Origin: Clostridium disporicum | GTDB taxonomy: Bacteria; Bacillota; Clostridia; Clostridiales; Clostridiaceae | Direction of reading: 5' to 3' | DNA: 21,410 nucleotides | Assembly (NCBI RefSeq): GCF_001405015.1 | Contig: NZ_CYZX01000032.1 | Location: 1 to 21,410, forward strand | Part shown: one piece after another, positions 7,668 through 14,176 of the stretch | Layout of the letters: each line of letters starts with the position of its first letter | Position numbering within the stretch: the stretch's first letter is position 1 | Notes under the pieces: generated by a model | Database searches by the model: none | The model's input: the letters and a program-made list of their open reading frames with translations, nothing else | What the model was told of the DNA's origin: nothing | Position numbers and translations under genes: made by a program

Positions 7668-8864
7668 ATGAGTACTATAGATTTGCAAAAAAGAATTAAA
7701 TATAATAAGAGTAAAAAAAAGAAGAAAAAGAAGACTAAAATAACTATTGATAGAGATAATGGAGTATACGTAGCGGTAATATTATTAGTTTTAATTGGAT
7801 TACTTCTAGTATTTACATCCAGTTCTTATTATGCATTATATGAACAAGGTGATTTGTATTTCTTTATAAAAAAGCAAGCAATTTGGGCTGTGATAGGTCT
7901 TGGCTTTATGAGCTTTTTTGCTAGAGTTGATTATCATTTTTTAAGAAAGTTAACTTGGCCTTTAGCTATTGGTACATTAGGATTGCTTGTATTAGTATTA
8001 GCTATAGGTAAAGAGATAAACGGAGCTAAAAGATGGCTTGAGTTTGGAGGATTATCAATACAACCATCAGAAATAGCAAAATATGCAGTAGTATTTGTTT
8101 TAGCTCATGTCATTGTGAAGATGGGAAAAGAAATTAAAACTATAAGCAAAGGGATTGTTTTACCACTAGCAATTGGAGCAGCTTTTGCTGTATTAGTTTT
8201 AGCTGAGAAAAACTTGAGTATTACTGTGGTTATAGCCCTGGTTACTTATTTTATGATAATGGTTGGTGGAGCTAATATTAGAGTATTGATAGGGTTAATA
8301 CCAGTCGGATTTTTAGCAGGACTTGGATTAATTGTAATTGAGCCATATAGATTAGAAAGATTAACTACTTATTTAAATCCATGGGCAGACCAATCAGATT
8401 CTGGGTACCAATTAGTTCATTCACTTATGGCTATAGGATCAGGTGGTGTAACTGGACAAGGGTTAGGTAATTCAATGCAAAAGGCTTTATATATGCCTGA
8501 ACCTCATAATGACTTTATATTTGCAATTCTTGCAGAAGAGTTCGGATTATTAGGATGCATATTTGTAATAGGATTATTTATATTTTTTATAATTTCAGCA
8601 ATAAAAGTTGCTATGAGAGCAAAAGATATTTATGGTAGATTACTTGCTATAGGGATAACTTTAGTTATAGCTATTCAAGCAATAATTAATATTGCTGTTG
8701 TAACAGGGTCGATACCTGTAACTGGGGTACCGCTTCCTTTTATTAGTACAGGAGGTACATCATTACTTATAAATTTAGTAGCTATGGGAGTGCTTTTAAA
8801 TATAGCAAAGCAAGGAAAGAAGAGTAAAGTAGATGCTGAAGATAAGGTAAGAACAATAAAATAG
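7668..8864 (+). CDS. SEDS peptidoglycan glycosyltransferase (FtsW/RodA/SpoVE family)
   Basis: This is a polytopic membrane enzyme that polymerises lipid II into glycan strands together with the class B PBP encoded 12 bases upstream. It is 398 residues, with a very basic N-terminal tail (a run of seven lysines near residue 20) before the first of about ten hydrophobic segments. Family motifs: NGAKRWL, the QPSEIAK signature, PEPHNDFIFAILAEEFG with the conserved aspartate equivalent to the catalytic one in RodA, and the C-terminal PLPFISTGGTSLL motif. AAGAGGTG lies 5-6 bases before the ATG. It is followed directly by a strong terminator, so the operon is two genes. FtsW, RodA and SpoVE cannot be told apart from the sequence alone; the bPBP partner favours a division or sporulation role. 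Confidence 0.93.
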   Translation: MSTIDLQKRIKYNKSKKKKKKKTKITIDRDNGVYVAVILLVLIGLLLVFTSSSYYALYEQGDLYFFIKKQAIWAVIGLGFMSFFARVDYHFLRKLTWPLAIGTLGLLVLVLAIGKEINGAKRWLEFGGLSIQPSEIAKYAVVFVLAHVIVKMGKEIKTISKGIVLPLAIGAAFAVLVLAEKNLSITVVIALVTYFMIMVGGANIRVLIGLIPVGFLAGLGLIVIEPYRLERLTTYLNPWADQSDSGYQLVHSLMAIGSGGVTGQGLGNSMQKALYMPEPHNDFIFAILAEEFGLLGCIFVIGLFIFFIISAIKVAMRAKDIYGRLLAIGITLVIAIQAIINIAVVTGSIPVTGVPLPFISTGGTSLLINLVAMGVLLNIAKQGKKSKVDAEDKVRTIK

Positions 8865-8873
8865 AGCAAATTT

Positions 8874-8916
8874 TGATTGATTAAAGAATAAAATCTTTAA
8901 TCAATCATTTTTTTTT
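8874..8916 (+). terminator. Intrinsic terminator of the PBP/SEDS operon
   Basis: Perfect 14-bp stem (8874-8887 with 8894-8907), a 6-base loop and a run of nine T (8908-8916), 10 bases after the SEDS stop. Confidence 0.92.
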
Positions 8917-8922
8917 ATAAAA

Positions 8923-8938
8923 AATTTCCTAGGAAATT
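8923..8938. repeat. Perfect 16-bp palindrome
   Basis: AATTTCCTAGGAAATT is fully self-complementary with no loop, more like a dimeric protein-binding site than an RNA hairpin. It lies just after the SEDS terminator, about 225 bases upstream of the -10 box of the next gene, too far for simple repression of that promoter. Function unknown. Confidence 0.45.
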
Positions 8939-9000
8939 AAACAAAAGTAGATTTTAAATAGTCTAGATAGTGAATTAGTAAATAGGCTTATTAAATTGAT

Positions 9001-9032
9001 TCAAAATAGGAGGATAAAATTAGTCCTTTTGA
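9001..9032 (+). repeat. Imperfect inverted repeat/hairpin
   Basis: TCAAA-AT-AGGA (9001-9011) pairs with TCCT-TTTGA (9024-9032), a 9-bp stem with a 2-base bulge and a 12-base loop. There is no T-tract, so it is not a terminator. It lies upstream of the DUF5685 promoter. Confidence 0.3.
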
Positions 9033-9135
9033 TATTGATTTAATTAAATAATATAATATAAATTTAAAGATTATGTAAATATATATTGAATAACCTATTT
9101 TTGTGAATTTTACCTGATAAAAGTATAAAATTTAT

Positions 9136-9163
9136 TTGATGGATTAACATAATAAGTTATAAT
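9136..9163 (+). promoter_or_regulatory. Probable sigma-A promoter of the DUF5685/DnaJ operon
   Basis: TTGATG (9136-9141), a 16-base spacer and a perfect TATAAT (9158-9163), about 30 bases before the TTG start. Confidence 0.5.
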
Positions 9164-9192
9164 ACTAATATAAATATTTAGGGAGTGATTTT

Positions 9193-10095
9193 TTGTTTGG
9201 ATATGTAACTCCACTTAAGCCAGAGATGAAAATAAGAGAGTATGAAACTTTCAGAGCATACTATTGTGGTGTATGTATGCATATTAAAGAGAATTTTGGA
9301 AATATACCAAGAATGACTTTAAATTATGATATGACTTTTTTAGCCATGCTTTTAGATGCACTTCATAATGAAGGACCAAAATTTGAAATGAAAAGATGTA
9401 TAGCTCATCCTCATAATAAAAAGCCTATGGCCATAAAAGGGGAAGCTTTGTCATATGCTGCAGCTATGAATGTTAGCTTAATTTATTATAAGCTTATAGA
9501 TGATATAAATGATGATAAGAGTATTAAGAGTAAGATAGGAGCAATGGTTTTATCTCCTTATAAAAAGAAATTTAACAGAAATGTTACAAGGGTAAATGAT
9601 ATAATAGAAGAAAATTTAAATAAACTATCTTTATTAGAAAAAGAGAAAAATTTTAATTCTATAGATGAAATATGTGATCCTTTTAGCTTAATAGTAGCTA
9701 ATATACTAAAGTTTTATCCAGAAGAAATAGATAATGATTCTGAAGAGCTAAGAGATAATCTTTATAGTTTAGGTTATGCTATAGGAAAATGGATTTATGT
9801 AATAGATGCTTTAGATGATTTAGAAGAGGATATTAATAATGATAAGTTTAATCCTATAAATTACTTATATAATAAGGAGAATAAGCCATATAAAGAATTT
9901 ATTCAAGAAATAAAACCGAGAATAGAATTTACAATATTAAATTGTGGCTATAACTGTAAAGAGTCTTTAGAAAGATTACCATTAAAGAGAAATAAAGAAA
10001 TACTAGAAAATATAATTAGTCTTGGTATGATGGATAAGTATACTAAGATAGTTGAGAATTGTAATTGTAAAAGTAGCAAGAAAAGAGGTATATAA
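9193..10095 (+). CDS. DUF5685-like cysteine-containing protein
   Basis: The product is 300 residues, soluble, and of unknown function. The N-terminal pattern Y-C25-G-V-C28 followed by an NYDMTFLAMLL segment and R-C69-I-A-H-P is what I recall for DUF5685; this assignment is from memory. Further cysteines are C161 (ICDP) and a cluster near the C-terminus (NCGYNC and NCNC), so metal binding is plausible. The protein looks all-helical, with aspartate-rich stretches D103-D-I-N-D-D108 and D205-A-L-D-D-L-E-E-D213 whose spacing recalls the metal-binding helices of isoprenoid synthases; that resemblance is inference only. Start is TTG with GGGAGTG 6-7 bases upstream; no ATG fits. The J-domain gene begins one base after the stop, so the two are co-translated and probably work together. 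Confidence 0.75.
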   Translation: MFGYVTPLKPEMKIREYETFRAYYCGVCMHIKENFGNIPRMTLNYDMTFLAMLLDALHNEGPKFEMKRCIAHPHNKKPMAIKGEALSYAAAMNVSLIYYKLIDDINDDKSIKSKIGAMVLSPYKKKFNRNVTRVNDIIEENLNKLSLLEKEKNFNSIDEICDPFSLIVANILKFYPEEIDNDSEELRDNLYSLGYAIGKWIYVIDALDDLEEDINNDKFNPINYLYNKENKPYKEFIQEIKPRIEFTILNCGYNCKESLERLPLKRNKEILENIISLGMMDKYTKIVENCNCKSSKKRGI

Positions 10096-10096
10096 A

Positions 10097-10717
10097 ATGA
10101 ATCCATATGAGGTACTAGGGGTAAAGCAAGGAGCTTCCCAAGAAGAAATTAAGGCAGCTTACAGAAAGTTAGTTAAGCAGTATCATCCAGATCAATATGG
10201 AGATAATCCACTTAAGGATTTAGCGCAAGAGAAATTAACAGAAGTTAATAAAGCTTACGATATGCTGAAAAATGGTGGAGGAAGTACTGGAAGTAGCTAT
10301 AACTCAAACTATAATAATAATTCAAATTCAAGTTACAGTGGGGGATATAGCAATAATGTAGCTGATTATGCTGAAATAAGAAGACTTATTCAGATGAGAA
10401 ATAATATTGAGGCAGAGAGAAGATTAAATGCTATGGCTAATAGAGATGCAGAATGGCATTTCTTATATGGAGCAGTTCAGCTTAATAAGGGATGGTTTGA
10501 TTCAGCTCTTAGCAATATTGAAAAAGCATGTCAGATGGACCCTAATAACTTTGAATATAGACAAAGTTTAAATCAGTTAAAGATGAGAGGTGGAGGATAT
10601 GCAAATCCTTATAGAACTTCACAAGGAGGAGTAGATGCATGTACTTGCTGTAATAACCTTATATGTGCTGACTGCCTTTGTGAGATGATGGGTGGAGATT
10701 TAATAGGGTGTTGTTAA
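10097..10717 (+). CDS. J-domain (DnaJ-like) protein with TPR-like region and eight-cysteine tail
   Basis: This is a J-protein co-chaperone: residues 1-57 form a J domain with the catalytic H30-P-D32 needed to stimulate Hsp70 (DnaK) ATPase. A Gly/Ser/Asn/Tyr-rich linker (about 60-88) follows, then a helical TPR-like repeat region (about 90-170; pattern WHFLYGAVQLNKGWFDSALS). The last 28 residues carry eight cysteines (182, 184, 185, 190, 193, 195, 205, 206), suggesting metal binding or redox chemistry; this is not the CxxCxGxG zinc finger of DnaJ itself. The ATG at 10097 is preferred to the upstream frame opening at 10052, having AAGAGG at 10083-10088 and matching the J-domain start (MNPYEVLGV). 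It begins 1 base after the DUF5685-like gene. It is not the housekeeping DnaJ, as it lacks that zinc finger and the C-terminal substrate domain. Confidence 0.9.
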   Translation: MNPYEVLGVKQGASQEEIKAAYRKLVKQYHPDQYGDNPLKDLAQEKLTEVNKAYDMLKNGGGSTGSSYNSNYNNNSNSSYSGGYSNNVADYAEIRRLIQMRNNIEAERRLNAMANRDAEWHFLYGAVQLNKGWFDSALSNIEKACQMDPNNFEYRQSLNQLKMRGGGYANPYRTSQGGVDACTCCNNLICADCLCEMMGGDLIGCC

Positions 10718-10812
10718 AGCGTGAAAAAATCAATTTATATAGTAGTTATTGATAAGTAAAAATAGTAAATATAAATTAGAAGGTTTGAGTTAATGAAAGG
10801 AGAGTGTATTAA

Positions 10813-11355
10813 ATGAAATCTAAAGAAATAACATTAGGAGGAATAATGGTTGCATTAACTAGCATTATTCTATATTTAACTTCATTGATACCAATCAATA
10901 CATTAACTATATTAACAGTAGCTTCAGCGATAATACCAATATGTATTATAAGAAGTGATATTAAGACTGCTATTTTTGTATATATAGCTTCAGCGTTAAT
11001 AGCGTTTTTCATTGTACCAATTAATATAAGCATGCTTTATGCCATATTTTTTGGTATATATGGTATTATAAAATTTTTCGCGGAAAGAAATAGGAGTAAG
11101 TTTGAAGCTTTATATAAAATAGGCTTTTTTAATATAGCATTTATAGTGGGATTTATCTTATTTCAAAATGTATTAGGAATAAATATTTTAAAGGGTGTAG
11201 AAGAAATACTTTCAAGATTTATAAATGGAGATATTAAGGTTATAACTTTTGCATTATTTTTAATAGTGGCCAATTTAGCTTTTTTAGTGTTTGATTATGC
11301 ATTAACACTTATAATAAGTTTTTATATGGAGAGAATTCACAAAAAAAGCAGGTAG
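10813..11355 (+). CDS. Polytopic membrane protein, possibly ECF-transporter S-component-like
   Basis: The product is 180 residues and almost entirely hydrophobic, with about five or six membrane segments (roughly 7-28, 32-47, 51-68, 71-87, 100-122 and 138-172). The short size, the K-E-I-x-x-x-G-I-M-V-A-L-T beginning and the compact helical bundle resemble substrate-binding S components of energy-coupling-factor vitamin transporters. No substrate-specific motif is recognised, and no energising ATPases are nearby, so this is a family-level guess. A shared group II type S component would rely on an EcfAAT module elsewhere. AAAGGAGA (10797-10804) is well spaced from the ATG. The gene lies 95 bases after the J-protein gene; no terminator is evident between them, so read-through is possible. 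Confidence 0.6.
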   Translation: MKSKEITLGGIMVALTSIILYLTSLIPINTLTILTVASAIIPICIIRSDIKTAIFVYIASALIAFFIVPINISMLYAIFFGIYGIIKFFAERNRSKFEALYKIGFFNIAFIVGFILFQNVLGINILKGVEEILSRFINGDIKVITFALFLIVANLAFLVFDYALTLIISFYMERIHKKSR

Positions 11356-11401
11356 AAATAGTAATTGTCAAAAAATTAATATGGTTAATTTGAATTTAAT
11401 A

Positions 11402-11410
11402 TGATATATT
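11402..11410 (+). promoter_or_regulatory. Possible extended -10 for the degV-family gene
   Basis: TG-A-TATATT (11402-11410). Transcription from here would start near 11417, downstream of the ATG at 11412, which supports the TTG start at 11442. Confidence 0.35.
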
Positions 11411-11441
11411 TATGATATCGTTTAAAGTAGGGGGAAGTAAT

Positions 11442-12290
11442 TTGCAAAAGATAGCTATAATAACTGATAGTGGATGTGACTTAAGTCAAGAAACTATTAA
11501 AGAGAATAACATACATGTACTACCATTTAGAATAATCTATAGTGATAGAGAGTTCTTAGATAAAGTGACAATAAGTGAAGAGAAAGTATATGAAGACTTA
11601 GCAAATGGAATTATTCCAACAACTTCATTACCAGATTTACAATATACAGAAAATATTATTGAAAAGCTAAAAAATGAAGGATATACTCATGCCGTGGTAG
11701 TTACTGTATCAAGTAATTTATCAGGTACATTTAATAGTATACAGCTACTTTGTGAAGAACACCCTGAGCTTACATATCATTTCTTTGATACAAAAACTTT
11801 GGGATTCCCCGTTGGAGCTATGGCTTTAGAGGTGGCTAAACTTATAAAAGAAAAAGCTTCTTTTAAAGAAATTGTAGACAAGCTACCAAGTATAAAGGAA
11901 AATGTAAGTGCTTATGTTACATTTAATACATTAGAGTTTTTAAAAAGAGGCGGAAGAATAGGAAAGGTGGCAGGAACTGTAGGAGAAATTCTCCACTTAA
12001 AACCTATTATTTCATCAGATGATGAAGGACAACTTTATCCATTTTGTAAAGTAAGAGGGAGAAAGAAATCTATATCTAAATTAAAAGAGATATTAAACTC
12101 TTATTTAAATGAAGGTAAGTGTAGAGTTTGGGTACTAAATGGTGCAGCCCTAGAGGAAGCCAGAGCATTTTTTGAAGAAATTAAGAATTACCATAATATT
12201 AGCAAAATCTCGTTTGAAACTATAGGTGCAGCTATGGGAGTGCATACAGGTCCAGGTGCAATTGGATTATGTATAAAAAAAGAATATTAA
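11442..12290 (+). CDS. DegV-family fatty-acid-binding protein
   Basis: DegV/FakB proteins bind a fatty acid and, in Gram-positives, present it to the FakA kinase for phospholipid synthesis. Visible features are the N-terminal IITDSGCDL strand-loop, the lipid-headgroup motif T60-T-S62 (PTTSLPD), SSNLSGTFNS, the conserved RGGRIG segment and the C-terminal GPGAIGL. Start: a GGGGGAA (11430-11436) lies 5 bases before a TTG at 11442, giving 282 residues, the family norm. The in-frame ATG at 11412 lacks a site and would add ten residues unlike the family. No fakA partner is nearby, which is usual for stand-alone DegV paralogues. The gene is single and ends at its own terminator. Confidence 0.9.
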   Translation: MQKIAIITDSGCDLSQETIKENNIHVLPFRIIYSDREFLDKVTISEEKVYEDLANGIIPTTSLPDLQYTENIIEKLKNEGYTHAVVVTVSSNLSGTFNSIQLLCEEHPELTYHFFDTKTLGFPVGAMALEVAKLIKEKASFKEIVDKLPSIKENVSAYVTFNTLEFLKRGGRIGKVAGTVGEILHLKPIISSDDEGQLYPFCKVRGRKKSISKLKEILNSYLNEGKCRVWVLNGAALEEARAFFEEIKNYHNISKISFETIGAAMGVHTGPGAIGLCIKKEY

Positions 12291-12327
12291 TACATATAAG
12301 TAATAAAAATTAATAGTATATACATAG

Positions 12328-12361
12328 AAAAGCGTGAAAATGAAAAGTTCACGCTTTTTAT
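12328..12361 (+). terminator. Intrinsic terminator of the degV-family gene
   Basis: AAAAGCGTGAA (12328-12338) pairs perfectly with TTCACGCTTTT (12348-12358), with a 9-base loop. The stem ends in U-rich sequence. The A-rich 5' side means it could also work in reverse. Confidence 0.85.
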
Positions 12362-12383
12362 TAATTTAATCTCTTAAATTAAT
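12360..12383. repeat. AT-only inverted repeat
   Basis: ATTAATTTAA (12360-12369) pairs with TTAAATTAAT (12374-12383), with a 4-base loop. It directly follows the terminator. A weak hairpin; function unknown. Confidence 0.4.
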
Positions 12384-12497
12384 TTGTTTATATATATAAG
12401 AGATAAGTAGTTTAATAAAATAATATAAAAGTTATATGAATATTGTAAAAAGGAAAAACTACAATTATAGAATAATAGGAAATTATGAGGTGATGTT

Positions 12498-12785
12498 TTG
12501 AAAGTTCTAGTGTTAGTGATTAAGTTAAGAGCATCTTGGGTACATTCATTAAAAGAAAAACGTATGATACTTTTAAGTATAACTAAAAGATTAAAAAATA
12601 AATATAATGTATCTGTAGGGGAAGTAGGAGAACAAGATACACATAAAATTATTCAAATTGGAATTTCTCAAGTAGCAACTTCTAAAGATGTGCTATATGC
12701 TTCAAAAGAAGATATAATCACATTTATAGAGGAGAATTGTGAGGCAGAAATAATTGATATTGAAGAAGAAATTATAGATTTTTAA
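12498..12785 (+). CDS. DUF503 (YlxP-like) protein
   Basis: A small cytoplasmic protein of 95 residues, the full family length. It has the DUF503 pattern: a first beta-strand (VLVLVIKLRA), then HSLKEKRMILLSITKRLKNKYNVSVGEVGEQD, and a C-terminal strand ending in acidic EIIDIEEEIIDF. The family adopts a ferredoxin-like fold; in many Firmicutes it is encoded near nusA-infB-rbfA, but here it stands alone. The role is not established; a link to ribosome or translation factors is only suggested by that context. The start is TTG at 12498 with GAGGTG (12488-12493) 4-5 bases upstream; the ATG at 12493 is in another frame and meets a stop after two codons. Confidence 0.88.
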   Translation: MKVLVLVIKLRASWVHSLKEKRMILLSITKRLKNKYNVSVGEVGEQDTHKIIQIGISQVATSKDVLYASKEDIITFIEENCEAEIIDIEEEIIDF

Positions 12786-12815
12786 AAAAATGCAAGTTAA
12801 AGCTTTGGAAATATA

Positions 12816-12844
12816 TTGACATCAAGGGAAATAAAGTATATATT
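12816..12844 (+). promoter_or_regulatory. Sigma-A promoter of the metNIQ operon
   Basis: TTGACA (12816-12821), a 17-base spacer and TATATT (12839-12844): near-consensus. The predicted start, near 12851, is about 26 bases before riboswitch helix P1. Confidence 0.8.
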
Positions 12845-12876
12845 TATAATATCAAATAAATTAAAATTAAATATTT

Positions 12877-13096
12877 TTCTTATCAAGAGTGGTGGAGGGA
12901 CTGGCCCTGTGAAACCCGGCAACCTGTTAATAGTTAACAGTTATTAGTTAATAGTGAAGAGTTTAGTAATAATTATAGAAAGTTATTATTAAGAAATTAC
13001 GAAAATATTTCATATAAAACTCTAAATTTTAAACTTTTAATTTTTAACTGTATTCGTGGTGCTAATTCCAGCAGCTGTAGAGCTGATAGATGAGAG
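12877..13096 (+). ncRNA. SAM-I (S-box) riboswitch aptamer
   Basis: The conserved core is present: TATCAAGAG, then GGTGGAGGGACTGGCCC, then GAAACCCGGCAACC on the 5' side, and GGTGCTAATTCC on the 3' side. P1 pairs TTCTTATC (12877-12884) with GATGAGAG (13089-13096). P4 is CAGCT/AGCTG near 13072-13085. The element senses S-adenosylmethionine and sits in front of methionine transport genes, its typical context. Unusually, the P3 arm is about 115 bases (12937-13051), making the aptamer about 220 bases, roughly double the usual size. The arm is AT-rich with nested pairs, including ACAGTTA with TAACTGT and AGAGTTT with AAACTCT. The binding core itself is unchanged. Confidence 0.95.
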
Positions 13097-13150
13097 GGTA
13101 AATTAATAGTGACTTATTTCGCACTTGAGTTTATTCTCAAGTGCTTTTTT
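13091..13150 (+). terminator. SAM-I expression platform: attenuator terminator and antiterminator
   Basis: The terminator stem is GCACTTGAG (13121-13129) with CTCAAGTGC (13136-13144), followed by T6 (13145-13150). A competing pairing is visible: TGAGA and TAAA (13091-13102, around GGG) with TTTA and TCTCA (13130-13139). The first strand is the 3' side of P1, so SAM binding should free the terminator and stop transcription of metNIQ. The antiterminator is my own reading. Confidence 0.85.
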
Positions 13151-13212
13151 AATGTTTTAAAACTAAGTTTTACAATAATGGAATGGTGTTATTCTAAAAA
13201 GAGGTGATATGA

Positions 13213-14175
13213 ATGATTAAAATAAGCAATATAGAAAAAAACTTTGGAGATACGAAAGTTCTTAGGGGGATTACTTTAAATATTAATGAAGGTGAGATTT
13301 ATGGACTTATTGGACATAGTGGAGCTGGTAAATCAACATTGCTTAGATGTATTAATGGATTGGAAAACTATAATGACGGTTCAGTAATTGTTATGGGGAA
13401 AGAGGTAAAGGATCTTAAAGAAAAAGATAAAAGAGAGTTTCGAAAAGATTTAGGAATGATTTTTCAAGGTTTTAATCTTCTTAAAAGAAAAACTGTATTT
13501 GAGAATATTTCATTACCTCTAGAAGTTTGGGGATATAAAAAAGATTATATTAAAAAAAGAGTGGACGAGCTTTTGGAACTTGTTGGATTAAGTGATAAAT
13601 CTAAAAGTAAGCCATCAGAACTAAGCGGTGGGCAAAAACAAAGAGTAGCTATAGCAAGAGCCTTAGCTTTGGAGCCTAAAATTCTTTTGTGCGATGAAGC
13701 TACATCAGCATTAGATCCTAAAACTACTAAAGATATTTTATCGCTTTTAAATGATATAAATAAAAAATTAGGAATTACTATAGTAGTTGTTACTCATCAG
13801 ATGGAGGTTATAAAGCAGATATGTGAAAAGGTAGCTCTAATTGATGGTGGGGTATTAGTAGCAGAGGGAAAAGCTGATGATATATTCTTAAAACCAGGTA
13901 TCTCACTAAAGAAATTCTTAGGAGAAGAAGATGATGATACTTTATCTCATGAAGGAGTAAATATAAAATTATTCTTTCCAAGTAAATCTTCAGAAAATGC
14001 TCTTATAACAAAGATGGCAAGAGAACTTAATATAGATTTCTCAATAGTTGGTGGAAAGCTTGAAAAGTTTAGAGATGAAGTTTTAGGAACTTTAACTATA
14101 AATATTAATAAAGAAGATAGAGAAGCTGTTATGAGCTATTTATCAAATAAAGATATTATATTGGAGGTGTTATAG
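13213..14175 (+). CDS. metN: Methionine ABC transporter ATP-binding protein
   Basis: This is the cytoplasmic ATPase of the methionine importer. The ABC domain (about 1-240) has Walker A G34-HSGAGK-S41, the Q-loop MIFQGF, signature LSGGQ (137-141), Walker B with D161-E162 (CDEATSALD) and the H-loop VVTHQ. The C-terminal 75 residues are the NIL (ACT-like) regulatory domain, which in this family binds methionine and inhibits transport. At 320 residues it is shorter than the roughly 340 of E. coli MetN but normal for Firmicutes. GAGGTGA (13201-13207) precedes the ATG. It is the first gene after the SAM-I riboswitch, so it is controlled at transcription by SAM and probably post-translationally by methionine. 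Confidence 0.96.
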   Translation: MIKISNIEKNFGDTKVLRGITLNINEGEIYGLIGHSGAGKSTLLRCINGLENYNDGSVIVMGKEVKDLKEKDKREFRKDLGMIFQGFNLLKRKTVFENISLPLEVWGYKKDYIKKRVDELLELVGLSDKSKSKPSELSGGQKQRVAIARALALEPKILLCDEATSALDPKTTKDILSLLNDINKKLGITIVVVTHQMEVIKQICEKVALIDGGVLVAEGKADDIFLKPGISLKKFLGEEDDDTLSHEGVNIKLFFPSKSSENALITKMARELNIDFSIVGGKLEKFRDEVLGTLTININKEDREAVMSYLSNKDIILEVL

Positions 14176-14176
14176 G

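Larger units (their letters stand above)
8917..9192 (+). other. Gene-free region upstream of the DUF5685 gene
   Basis: No coding frame of note on either strand. It contains a 16-bp perfect palindrome (8923-8938), an imperfect hairpin (9001-9032) and a promoter near 9136-9163. The remainder is AT-rich sequence in which I see nothing else. Confidence 0.6.

Noticed and set aside
12786..13212. T-box leader
   Set aside because: The GGTGCTAATTCC stretch and the terminator could suggest one, but the GGAGGGACTGGCCC and GGCAACC core is diagnostic of SAM-I and there is no T-box consensus.
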